A program made the translations under genes and the position numbers. A model generated the notes under the pieces. It worked only from the letters and a program-made list of their open reading frames with translations, was not told where the DNA came from and did not search any database. From assembly GCF_014297465.1 (NCBI RefSeq), contig NZ_JACORT010000007.1, positions 186,001-250,000 on the forward strand: a stretch of DNA of 64,000 nucleotides, in the 5' to 3' direction. The stretch is from Ramlibacter cellulosilyticus. GTDB taxonomy: Bacteria; Pseudomonadota; Gammaproteobacteria; Burkholderiales; Burkholderiaceae_C. Positions 28,224 through 35,559 of the stretch are shown one piece after another (position 1 is the first letter of the stretch; every line of letters begins with the position of its first letter).

Positions 28224-28526
28224 CTACTTCTCGCCCTTCGAATGCGACTTGCCTTCGCGCTCGGCTTCTTCCATCTCGCGCGCTTCCGATTCCGAACGCG
28301 GCTTCGACGCCTCGGCGTCCGACTTCACGTCGGCCTTGTCGAGGTAGTCCTTGATGTTCTTCTGGTAGTCGCGCGTGGCGGTGTAGCTGCCTTCGCCTTC
28401 CACCTGGCTGCCCTGCGCATCGGGGCGCGACTGGAAGTCGGTCGCGCCGGAGCGCTGCTGCTGCGGGTCGCTCTCGCGCTGGGGCTGCTGCTGCAGGGAG
28501 CGTTGGCTCTTGTCTTCGTTCGCCAT
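28224..28526 (-). CDS. Small hydrophilic hypothetical protein
   Basis: A 100-residue, highly charged protein rich in Gln, Glu, Ser, Lys and Arg, with no hydrophobic core. The middle has YTATRDYQKNIKDYLDKADV, and the C terminus is a run of acidic and basic residues. A GAGGAGAA ribosome site lies 8 bp before the ATG, which supports it. Probably an intrinsically disordered stress protein, by composition only. Not recognised further. Confidence 0.7.
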   Translation of the reverse strand: MANEDKSQRSLQQQPQRESDPQQQRSGATDFQSRPDAQGSQVEGEGSYTATRDYQKNIKDYLDKADVKSDAEASKPRSESEAREMEEAEREGKSHSKGEK

Positions 28527-28651
28527 GGGGTCGTTCTCCTCGAGGTGGATGGCGCGGCCGTCGCGGCACGCGCCTGTCCAGCTTAGGAAGCGAGCTGGCG
28601 GGAAGATGTCGTCCGGTGCGGGAGCGGCGTGTCGGCGCGGGCTTACGTTGC

Positions 28652-28778
28652 GGTGGGGTTCGCTTCGCTCACCTTCGCCGCCTTACGGCGGCCCACCCTA
28701 CAAGGCGGGCGCGGCGAATGCGGACTTCGTAGGGTGGCGGCGCGCCAGCGCCGGCAGGTGAACGAAGTGAACCCCACC
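28652..28778. repeat. Family B palindromic repeat
   Basis: An inverted element opening GGTGGGGTTCGCTTCGCTCA and closing GTGAACGAAGTGAACCCCACC, with inner CACCCTAC/GTAGGGTGG arms. It is located between two minus-strand genes, so could be transcribed as a large hairpin. A related element is at about 40.1-40.3 kb. Confidence 0.8.
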
Positions 28779-28786
28779 GATGGGCG

Positions 28787-29776
28787 TCAATCCTGCAGCG
28801 ACGCCCACATCTCCTTGTCCCGCTCCGCCGTCCACACCCGCGGGATCGCCATGCCGCGGGCTTCGTCGTAGGCACGGCTCACGTCGAAGGGCAGGCAGTG
28901 CTCGTAGATGAACACGTTGCCGAAGATCGGGTCCATCGACTTGCGCGTGTGCGCCATCGCGGCCTTGAGGTCCATGTTCTGCGCGGCGGCTTCCTTGGCG
29001 CAGCGGAACAGCGTCTCCACCCAGCGCTGGGTGTACGCGATGCCGGCGGCGACCTGGTCGCGGCCCTTCAGCGCCTCGCCGCGCCCGGGCACCAGCGCCT
29101 GCGCATTCAGCTTGCGCAGCTGCTCCAGCGTCGCCGGCCACTCGGCCAGGTGCGCGTCGCCCGTGTAGACGCCCGCGTTGTATTCGACCAGGTCGCCGGA
29201 GAAGAGCACGCCCTCCTCCTCCACCCAGGCGATGGTGTCGCCGCGGGTATGGCCGTTGCCGGGCGACCAGATCTGCACGCGCACGCCACCGAGGTCGACG
29301 GTCAGGCGGCCGGGGGCTTCGCCCTTGCCGGGGACGCCGCCGCCGATCACCAGCGTGGGCCACGTCAGGCCCGGGATCTCCTCGGCGTTGCGGAACAGGC
29401 GCGGGAAGCGGTCCATCTCGGACTGCATGTCTTCCTTGCCGCGCTCGGCGATCAGCTCGTACGTGCCCTGGCTGGCGATGATCTCGCTCGCGCCTTCCTT
29501 GAAGTACGCGCTCGCGCCCAGCACGCGCACGGCGTGGTAGTGCGTGAGCAGCACGTACTTGATCGGCTTGTCGCTCACCGTGCGGATGCGCGCGATCAGG
29601 TCGCGCGCCATCGACGGCGTGGCCGTGCAGTCGCTGACCATGACGTACTTGTCGCCGATGATCACGCCGGAATTGGGGTCACCTTCGGCGGTGTACGCCC
29701 AGCAATGCGGGGACAGCTGCTCGAAGGTGATCTTCTTGTCGGCCAGGTCGGCCTGGCTCGCGAAGGCTTTGCTCAT
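28787..29776 (-). CDS. MBL-fold metallo-hydrolase, degenerate metal motif
   Basis: A 329-residue metallo-beta-lactamase-fold protein. The opening FEQLSPHCWAYTAEGDPNSGVIIGDK and the LLTHYHAVRVLG stretch place it in the family. The usual HxHxDH is HYHAVR here: the two first histidines are kept and the Asp-His pair is lost. Later ligand candidates SPGNGHTRGD and FSGDLVEYN are present. A single-metal or altered activity is possible. An AGGAG ribosome site precedes the ATG, with a perfect 16-bp palindrome about 43 bp upstream. Substrate unknown. Confidence 0.85.
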   Translation of the reverse strand: MSKAFASQADLADKKITFEQLSPHCWAYTAEGDPNSGVIIGDKYVMVSDCTATPSMARDLIARIRTVSDKPIKYVLLTHYHAVRVLGASAYFKEGASEIIASQGTYELIAERGKEDMQSEMDRFPRLFRNAEEIPGLTWPTLVIGGGVPGKGEAPGRLTVDLGGVRVQIWSPGNGHTRGDTIAWVEEEGVLFSGDLVEYNAGVYTGDAHLAEWPATLEQLRKLNAQALVPGRGEALKGRDQVAAGIAYTQRWVETLFRCAKEAAAQNMDLKAAMAHTRKSMDPIFGNVFIYEHCLPFDVSRAYDEARGMAIPRVWTAERDKEMWASLQD

Positions 29777-29818
29777 GGGTCTCCTGCTACACGCGGTGGA
29801 TTCCCGGCATTCTACTTA

Positions 29819-29834
29819 GCGTAACGCGTTACGC
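29819..29834. promoter_or_regulatory. Perfect palindrome GCGTAACGCGTTACGC
   Basis: A 16-bp perfect palindrome 43 bp upstream of the MBL-fold gene, in its likely promoter. The form GTAACGCGTTAC is typical of TetR-family operators. No TetR gene occurs in this window, so the cognate regulator would be encoded elsewhere. Confidence 0.5.
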
Positions 29835-29855
29835 ATTGTTGAACGCGAGAAGCCC

Positions 29856-30350
29856 TCACCCGTACGCGCGCCGCCCGCGAGCGGGAGGCACCGCGCGGCC
29901 AGGGCGCACCACTTGCCACGCGAGGCGCACGAGCCCCGTCGCCAGCTGCCCCAGCGCGCGGAAGCCGATCGCCGCCGCCATGCGCAGGTCCGCCAGCGGC
30001 TGCAGCACGCCGGAGAAATTGAGGCGCGGGCGCACCACCCGCACGGTCGCGAGCACGGGGTCCCAGGCGAAATAGGACGCGCCAGCCTGGTTCCAGGCTT
30101 CCAGCACCACGCGCTGGCCGGCCTTCACGTACATCGAGCGGCCCACTTCGAGCACGTGGTCGCCGGAGTCGTCGGGGGTGACGCCATGCGGCCCGTCCAC
30201 GGTCGCCCACACGCGGCCGTGCGCGACGCGGACGATGCCGTCCGTGGCGGGGCGCAGGGTGATCGCGCGGCCGCGGGCCAGCTTCCACGTGCCGGGCAGG
30301 GCGGAAGTGGGGGCGGAGGCGAGCAGGCGGGTGGCGGACAGGTCGAACAT
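29856..30350 (-). CDS. DUF2917 domain protein
   Basis: A 164-residue protein of the DUF2917 family, with the cupin-like opening TWKLARGRAITLRPATDGIV, then RVAHGRVWATVDGP and DHVLEVGRSMYVKAGQRVVLEAW. The rest is helical. Function unknown. It is divergent from a LysR regulator with a shared 115-bp region, an arrangement suggesting control by that regulator. Confidence 0.75.
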   Translation of the reverse strand: MFDLSATRLLASAPTSALPGTWKLARGRAITLRPATDGIVRVAHGRVWATVDGPHGVTPDDSGDHVLEVGRSMYVKAGQRVVLEAWNQAGASYFAWDPVLATVRVVRPRLNFSGVLQPLADLRMAAAIGFRALGQLATGLVRLAWQVVRPGRAVPPARGRRAYG

Positions 30351-30429
30351 GGTGTTCTCCAGCGATCGTTTTTCGGAATCGAATGATGGTTCACGCCCCC
30401 TTGGCGGTCCAATGAAATCCGGCTAACCT

Positions 30430-30452
30430 ATTGATTCCCGAATCGCATCAAT
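30430..30452. promoter_or_regulatory. LysR-type inverted repeat ATTGAT-N11-ATCAAT
   Basis: A perfect 6-11-6 inverted repeat just before the LysR gene and in the region shared with the DUF2917 gene; it contains an inner GATTC-CC-GAATC. This matches the T-N11-A pattern expected of LysR regulators and suggests autoregulation with control of the divergent gene. Confidence 0.55.
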
Positions 30453-30465
30453 CGCCGAACGCGCC

Positions 30466-31449
30466 ATGCAGCATTCGCAGACCCATTTGCGCACCCGCCC
30501 GATCGCCGCCGGCCACCTGCGCGCCTTCGAGGCGGTGGCGCGCCACCTCAACTTCCGCGCCGCCGCCGAGGAGATGGCGCTGACGCAGTCCGCGGTGAGC
30601 CGGCAGATCCAGTCGCTGGAGGAAGAGGTGGGCGTGAGCCTGTTCCTGCGCCACACGCGGGCGGTGGAACTGACCAGCGCCGGCGCGCAACTGCTGATGG
30701 CCGTGTCGCAGTCGCTGCCGCGCATCGACAACGCGGTGCGGCAGATCCGCCAGAGCGCCGGACGGCGCTCGGTGGCGATCACCACCTTCGCGTCCTTCGC
30801 CTCGATGTGGCTGATCCCGCGCATGGAGCAGTTCCAGCGCGACCACCCCGACATCGACATCCGCATCGACGCGAGCGACGCCACGCTGGACCTGGAGGTC
30901 GCCGACGTCGACCTCGCCCTGCGCTACGGCCCCACGGCCAGCATGCCGTCGCAGGCGATCCGCCTGTTCGGCGAGCAGCTCACGCCGGTGGCGAGCCCCT
31001 GGCTCCTGAAAGGCAGTCCCGCCCTGGCGAAACCCGCGGACGTCGCGCAATTCACGCTGATCGAGGCCGGCGATGCGCACCAGACGCACCTGGAGTGGCT
31101 GACGTGGCGCCGCTGGTTCGACGAGCACGGCCTCACCAAGCTGCAGCCCAAGCGCTGGCTTTACTTCAACTATGCGTACCAGATGGTGCAGGCGGCGCTG
31201 ACCGGCCAGGGCATCGTGCTGGCGCGCCTGCCGCTCGTGGCGGAGAGCCTGGCCAATGGCGACCTGATCGAGCCGCTGCCCAGGCTGCGCATGGATTCCC
31301 CCATGGCCTACTGGCTGATCGTGGGCCCGCGCAGCCCGCAGCGGCCGGAGATCCGGGCCTTCTGCGAATGGCTGATGGTCCAGAGCCGGATCACAAGGCA
31401 GACGATCGGGGAAGTGCCCGATCCGGATACGGTGGACAACATCGACTGA
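30466..31449 (+). CDS. LysR-family regulator, GcvA-like
   Basis: A 327-residue LysR regulator. The HTH opening is HLRAFEAVARHLNFRAAAEEM followed by ALTQSAVSRQIQSLEE. The effector domain has the GcvA-type stretch DLALRYGPT and a late NYAYQMVQAALTGQGIVLARLP. This branch resembles activators of glycine cleavage and regulators such as TrpI. Divergent from DUF2917; see the operator at 30430. The effector is unknown. Confidence 0.9.
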   Translation: MQHSQTHLRTRPIAAGHLRAFEAVARHLNFRAAAEEMALTQSAVSRQIQSLEEEVGVSLFLRHTRAVELTSAGAQLLMAVSQSLPRIDNAVRQIRQSAGRRSVAITTFASFASMWLIPRMEQFQRDHPDIDIRIDASDATLDLEVADVDLALRYGPTASMPSQAIRLFGEQLTPVASPWLLKGSPALAKPADVAQFTLIEAGDAHQTHLEWLTWRRWFDEHGLTKLQPKRWLYFNYAYQMVQAALTGQGIVLARLPLVAESLANGDLIEPLPRLRMDSPMAYWLIVGPRSPQRPEIRAFCEWLMVQSRITRQTIGEVPDPDTVDNID

Positions 31450-31468
31450 AAAGCGGACATCCTGAAAG

Positions 31469-31595
31469 CGGACATCCGAACGCAAAGGGCGCAAAAACTA
31501 CGCAAAGGACGCAAAAGAATCCAAGAAGAAGCTTCTTGAAGTTTTCCTTTTGCGTCCTTTGCGAAACCTTTGCGCCCTTTGCGTTCGGATGTCCG
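31469..31595. repeat. Long imperfect inverted repeat (about 127 bp)
   Basis: The left arm (31469-31519) begins CGGACATCCGAACGC; the right arm (31544-31595) is nearly its reverse complement, ending GCGTTCGGATGTCCG. The internal AACTA/GGTTT segment is the main mismatch. The arms repeat CGCAAAGGRCGCAAA units, and the centre is the palindrome AAGAAGCTTCTT. It lies between convergent genes (LysR and cyclo-ligase), so a bidirectional terminator is possible, but its size exceeds any normal terminator. Confidence 0.85.
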
Positions 31596-31605
31596 TTCCC
31601 GCCTT

Positions 31606-32202
31606 TCAGTCACCCAAAGAAATCGGCCAAACCACCCCCAGCTCGTTCAATATCGCGTCCAGCGGCACGTCGTGCGCCTCCGGCTCGAATTCCGGCAGGA
31701 AGCCCGCGGCGAAGCCGAGCCCGGCCGTGAAGGGCCGGGGTTGCAGCTGAGCCAGGGTGCGGTCGTAGAAACCGCCGCCGTAGCCCAGTCGGTAGCCGCC
31801 CACCGCGTAACCGACGCAAGGCACGAACAGCAGCGTGGGGACCACGATTTCGGTGTCCTTGGGTTTCGGGATGCCGAAGGCGTCTTCTTCCATCGGGCAG
31901 CCGGGGAACCATGCGTGGAATTTCAGCGTCTGATGAACCTTGTCGATCACGGGCAGTGCGATCCGGCGCAGCTGCGGTTCGTCCAGCAGCTCGCCATCCT
32001 CCTTCCAGCGGTGCAGCGCCGGCAGCGGATCGAATTCGCCCTTGATCGGCCAATAGGCGCCAATGACGGTGTCGGAACGGCCCACCAGCCAGATGCGCAT
32101 GACCTGCTGCAACAGGTCGGCGCGGCGTAGGCGATCCGGCATCTTCAGGCGTTGTTCCACCAGCCGCTGGCGCAAAGCCCTCTTTTCTTCCGACCTGTCC
32201 AT
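31606..32202 (-). CDS. 5-formyltetrahydrofolate cyclo-ligase
   Basis: A 198-residue enzyme converting 5-formyl-THF plus ATP to 5,10-methenyl-THF. The family signature is YGGGFYDRTL near residue 145, with VPCVGYAVGGYRLGYG before it and basic N-terminal residues for ATP. The start was set at the ATG at 32202. Its start lies only 9 bp from the start of the divergent slt gene, so each promoter must lie within the other's coding region. In many proteobacteria this gene sits near folate or cell-division genes; here it is alone. Confidence 0.93.
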   Translation of the reverse strand: MDRSEEKRALRQRLVEQRLKMPDRLRRADLLQQVMRIWLVGRSDTVIGAYWPIKGEFDPLPALHRWKEDGELLDEPQLRRIALPVIDKVHQTLKFHAWFPGCPMEEDAFGIPKPKDTEIVVPTLLFVPCVGYAVGGYRLGYGGGFYDRTLAQLQPRPFTAGLGFAAGFLPEFEPEAHDVPLDAILNELGVVWPISLGD

Positions 32203-32211
32203 AATTCCCCG

Positions 32212-34209
32212 ATGAAGTTGAGAACGATTCTGGCATCCCTGGCGGTCGTCCTCGGCGCCTGTTCCCACGCGCAGCAGACCACGCAGCCCCGCGACGACGT
32301 GATCCTGGAGATGCAGAAGGCCTTCGCCGCCGGCAACAAGGCCCGCCTGGCGCAGCTCCTGCCCCTCGCCCAGGGCCATGCCCTGGAGCCCTGGGCGGCC
32401 TACTGGGAGCTGCGCGCCCGCCTGGACACGGCGTCGGCCGGCGAGCTGCAGCAGTTCTTCGCGCGCTTTCCCGGCACGTACCAGGAGGATCGCCTGCGCA
32501 ACGACTGGCTGCAAGTGCTCGGCCAGCGCCGCGACTGGGACACCTTCGCGCAGGAATACCCGAAGTTCCGGATGAAGGACGACCGCGAGGTGCGCTGCTA
32601 CGCGCTGCTCGTGACGGCCCTGAAGGACCCGAACACGTTGCCCGCCGTCTCGGAGGACGTCCGCCGCAACTGGCTCGCCCAGCGCGAAGCCGACGACGGC
32701 TGCACGCTGGCGGCCGCCAGTGTCCTCGGCAAGCCGGGTTCGAAACTGACCGCCGGCGACGGCTGGCGCAAGGCGCGCCAGGCGGTCGAAGCCAACCGCC
32801 CGCGCGCCGCCTCCGACGCGCTGCAGATCGTCAAGCCCGAAGCCGAGCCCCTGCTGAAGGAGCTGATGGCGCAGCCGAGCAAGTTCCTCTCCAGCAAGGT
32901 GTTCGCCGCTTCGCGCACCCGGCGCGAGGTGGTGGGGCTGGCGTTGATCAAGATGGCCACTTCGGACATCGAGAACGCCGCCTCGCAGCTCGAAAACAAG
33001 TGGGGCCCGCAGCTGCACCCCGAGGAACGGGACTGGATCTGGGGCGTGATCGGCCGCCAGGCCGCCCAGCGCATGCAACCCGACGCCAACGCGTACTTCT
33101 CCAAGGTCGAGCGCGACCGCTACCTCAGCGACGAACTGCTCGGCTGGAAGGTGCGCGCCGCCCTGCGCGCGCCCCGGGGCACGGACTGGAAGAACGTGCT
33201 CGAAGCGATCAACGCGATGAGCGACGAGGCCCAGGCCGACCCCACCTGGGTGTACTGGAAGGCGCGCGCCCTGCTCGCCTCGCCCCACCCCACCGAGGCG
33301 CACCGCGCCGAGGCGGAGAAGCTGCTGCAGTCCATCGCTTCGGCCAAGGGCTTCTACGAGCAGCTCGCGCTGGAGGAGCTGGGGCAGAAGATCGGCGTGC
33401 CGGCCAAGCCGCAGCCGATCACGGACGAGGAAAAGAAATCGGCCCGCCAGGAGCCCGGCCTCAACCGCGCGCTGTACGCCATCGCGCTGGGCCTGCGCGG
33501 CGAAGGCAACCGCGAGTGGAACTACACCACCAACCTGCACCGCCCCGGCGGCTTCAACGATCGCGAGCTGCTGGCCGCCGCGCAATACGCCTGCGACCGC
33601 GAGGTCTGGGACCGCTGCATCAACACCAGCGAGCGGACCAAGGTGGAGTTCGACTTCGAGCAGCGCTATCCGACGCCTTTCCGGGAATCGGTGGTGCGCC
33701 GCGCAAAGGAGATCAACCTCGACCCCGCCTACGTCTACGGCCTGATCCGGCAGGAAAGCCGCTTCGTGATGGACGCGCGCTCCAGCGTCGGCGCCTCGGG
33801 CCTGATGCAGGTGATGCCCGCCACGGCCCGCTGGACGGCCCGCAAGATCGGCATGGACAACTTCAAGGCCGACCAGCTGCACGACCGCGACACCAACATC
33901 GCCATCGGCACGGGCTACCTGAAGCTGGTGCTGGACGACTTCGGCGGCTCCATGCCGATGGCCGCCGCGGCGTACAACGCCGGCCCCAGCCGGCCGCGCG
34001 CGTGGCGCAACGGGCCCTTGATGGAAGGCGCGGCCTGGGCCGAGAACGTGCCGTTCACCGAGACGCGCGACTACGTGAAGAAGGTGCTGGCCAACACCAC
34101 CTTCTACGCCGCCATGCTCACGGGCCAGCCGCAGTCGCTGAAGGCGCGCCTGGGCATGATCGGCCCGCGCGACACCGCGCAGCCCGCGCCCAACGGGGAC
34201 CTGCCTTAA
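32212..34209 (+). CDS. slt: Soluble lytic murein transglycosylase
   Basis: A 665-residue muramidase with a lipoprotein-like signal (VVLGACS). A long alpha-superhelical domain, residues about 40-480, is followed by the SLT catalytic fold: RQESRFVMDARSSVGASGLM with the catalytic Glu, and then YNAGPSRPRAWRNG. It cleaves peptidoglycan glycan strands with anhydro-MurNAc formation, in the periplasm. The start used is the ATG just before the signal; an in-frame extension upstream is not needed. Confidence 0.93.
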   Translation: MKLRTILASLAVVLGACSHAQQTTQPRDDVILEMQKAFAAGNKARLAQLLPLAQGHALEPWAAYWELRARLDTASAGELQQFFARFPGTYQEDRLRNDWLQVLGQRRDWDTFAQEYPKFRMKDDREVRCYALLVTALKDPNTLPAVSEDVRRNWLAQREADDGCTLAAASVLGKPGSKLTAGDGWRKARQAVEANRPRAASDALQIVKPEAEPLLKELMAQPSKFLSSKVFAASRTRREVVGLALIKMATSDIENAASQLENKWGPQLHPEERDWIWGVIGRQAAQRMQPDANAYFSKVERDRYLSDELLGWKVRAALRAPRGTDWKNVLEAINAMSDEAQADPTWVYWKARALLASPHPTEAHRAEAEKLLQSIASAKGFYEQLALEELGQKIGVPAKPQPITDEEKKSARQEPGLNRALYAIALGLRGEGNREWNYTTNLHRPGGFNDRELLAAAQYACDREVWDRCINTSERTKVEFDFEQRYPTPFRESVVRRAKEINLDPAYVYGLIRQESRFVMDARSSVGASGLMQVMPATARWTARKIGMDNFKADQLHDRDTNIAIGTGYLKLVLDDFGGSMPMAAAAYNAGPSRPRAWRNGPLMEGAAWAENVPFTETRDYVKKVLANTTFYAAMLTGQPQSLKARLGMIGPRDTAQPAPNGDLP

Positions 34210-34212
34210 TCG

Positions 34213-34713
34213 ATGACGGTCTGGCAACAGGTCGCCGACACCATTGTCGCCGAGTTCTCGGACCTCGGCGACGTCCGCGACGTGACGCAGCTGGTCGTGC
34301 GCCTGCTGCTCGCGGCCCTGCTCGGGGGCATCCTCGGCTACGAACGCGAGCGCCAGGGCAAGCCCGCGGGCGTGCGCACCCACATGCTCGTGGCCGCGAG
34401 TTCGGCGCTGGTGGTGCTGGTCGCGACGCAGAGCGGCATGGACAAGGAGGCCCTGAGCCGCGTGCTGCAGGGCCTGCTGTCCGGCGTGGGCTTCGTCTGC
34501 GCCGGGGCCATCCTGAAGCTGGAAAAGGAGGAGCAGGTCCACGGCCTCACCACCGCCGCCGGCGTGTGGATGACGGCGGCGATCGGCATCGCCGCGGGCC
34601 TGGGGCGGGAGATGACCGCCGCCCTCAGCACGCTGATCGTGCTGGGCATCCTGCTCCTGGAAGGGCCGATCCGACGCCGCATGGGTGCCCGGCCCCAGTC
34701 GCCCGACGATTGA
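34213..34713 (+). CDS. MgtC/SapB family membrane protein
   Basis: A 166-residue protein with about four membrane helices. The signature stretch is LGGILGYERERQGKPAGVRTHMLV, and the C-terminal helices end in ILLLEGPIRRRMG. It lacks the C-terminal cytoplasmic domain of Salmonella MgtC. Role in Mg starvation or envelope homeostasis is inferred from the family. It starts 3 bp after the slt stop. Confidence 0.85.
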   Translation: MTVWQQVADTIVAEFSDLGDVRDVTQLVVRLLLAALLGGILGYERERQGKPAGVRTHMLVAASSALVVLVATQSGMDKEALSRVLQGLLSGVGFVCAGAILKLEKEEQVHGLTTAAGVWMTAAIGIAAGLGREMTAALSTLIVLGILLLEGPIRRRMGARPQSPDD

Positions 34714-34795
34714 GTCATCAATGGCGGCGGCTTTTTGCATCAATGCCGCCGCCGTCCCCGTTAGCATCGCGCGCAGAACTTCCAAGGAGACCGCG

Positions 34796-35482
34796 ATGGC
34801 CACGCTCTACATCGGCAACAAGAACTATTCGTCCTGGTCCATGCGGCCGTGGGTGGCGCTGAAACAGGCCGGCATCCCCTTCCAGGAGCAGCTGGTGCGC
34901 TTCGACTCCTTCGACGGCGACTCGCACTTCAAGGAAGAAGTGCTGAAGGTGAACCCCGCGGGACGCGTGCCGGTGCTGGTGGACGACGGCCTCGCGGTGT
35001 GGGACTCGCTGGCCATCGTCGAATACGCCGCCGAGAAGCACCCGGACCGCGGCGTGTGGCCGCGCGACGCGCGCGCCCGCGCGCGGGCCCGCAGCGTCTG
35101 CGCCGAGATGCACTCCGGCTTCGCCGCGCTGCGCACCCACTGCCCGATGAACATCGAGGCTTCGCTGCCGCACATCGGCGCGCTCGTGTGGCGCGACCAG
35201 GCCGGCGTGCGCGCGGACATGGAACGCATCGTCGGCATGTGGACCTCGCTGCTGGAGGAGCACAAGGGCCCCATGCTGTTCGGCGAGTTCAGCGCCGCGG
35301 ACGCGTTCTATGCGCCCGTGTGCACGCGCATCCTCACCTACGCGCTGCCGGTGCCGGGCCACATCACCGACTACATCCGCCGGGTCTGCGCGCTGCCGGG
35401 CGTGAAGGCGTGGTTGGATGCCGCGCTGGAAGAGAAGGACTTCGTCGCGTTCGACGAGCCTTATCGGACGTCGAGGGGTTAG
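34796..35482 (+). CDS. Glutathione S-transferase
   Basis: A 228-residue GST. The N-terminal thioredoxin-like domain has NKNYSSWSMRPWVALKQAG with a Ser-rich active site, followed by the cis-Pro region GRVPVLVDDG and the glutathione-binding DSLAIVEYAAEKHP. The C-terminal helical domain is complete. An AAGGAGA ribosome site precedes the ATG. Substrate unknown; the YSSWSMRPW opening resembles a proteobacterial branch of small GSTs. Confidence 0.9.
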   Translation: MATLYIGNKNYSSWSMRPWVALKQAGIPFQEQLVRFDSFDGDSHFKEEVLKVNPAGRVPVLVDDGLAVWDSLAIVEYAAEKHPDRGVWPRDARARARARSVCAEMHSGFAALRTHCPMNIEASLPHIGALVWRDQAGVRADMERIVGMWTSLLEEHKGPMLFGEFSAADAFYAPVCTRILTYALPVPGHITDYIRRVCALPGVKAWLDAALEEKDFVAFDEPYRTSRG

Positions 35483-35547
35483 GGAGTAGGGGCTAGGGGC
35501 TAGGGAGCAGAGCGCCCTAACCCCTAGCCCCTAACCCCTAGCCCCTT
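35475..35547. repeat. Inverted GGGGCTAGGGG repeat between GST and cca
   Basis: The left half is built of GGGGTTAGGGAGTAGGGGCT-type units and the right half of CCCTAACCCCTAGCCCC units, so the whole can fold as one hairpin. It covers the GST stop and the region before cca. The motif recalls telomere repeats but the context is purely bacterial. A terminator or a mobile palindrome is likely. Confidence 0.7.
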
Positions 35548-35559
35548 AAACTGCGCCCC

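Noticed and set aside
28133-28354. Short ORFs reading VGWVARSAPQ
   Set aside because: These are translations of family A repeats and occur wherever the repeat does; not genes.
31606-34803. A 1065-codon minus-strand frame
   Set aside because: Only the last 198 codons are real (cyclo-ligase). The rest is antisense to slt and mgtC and looks like noise.
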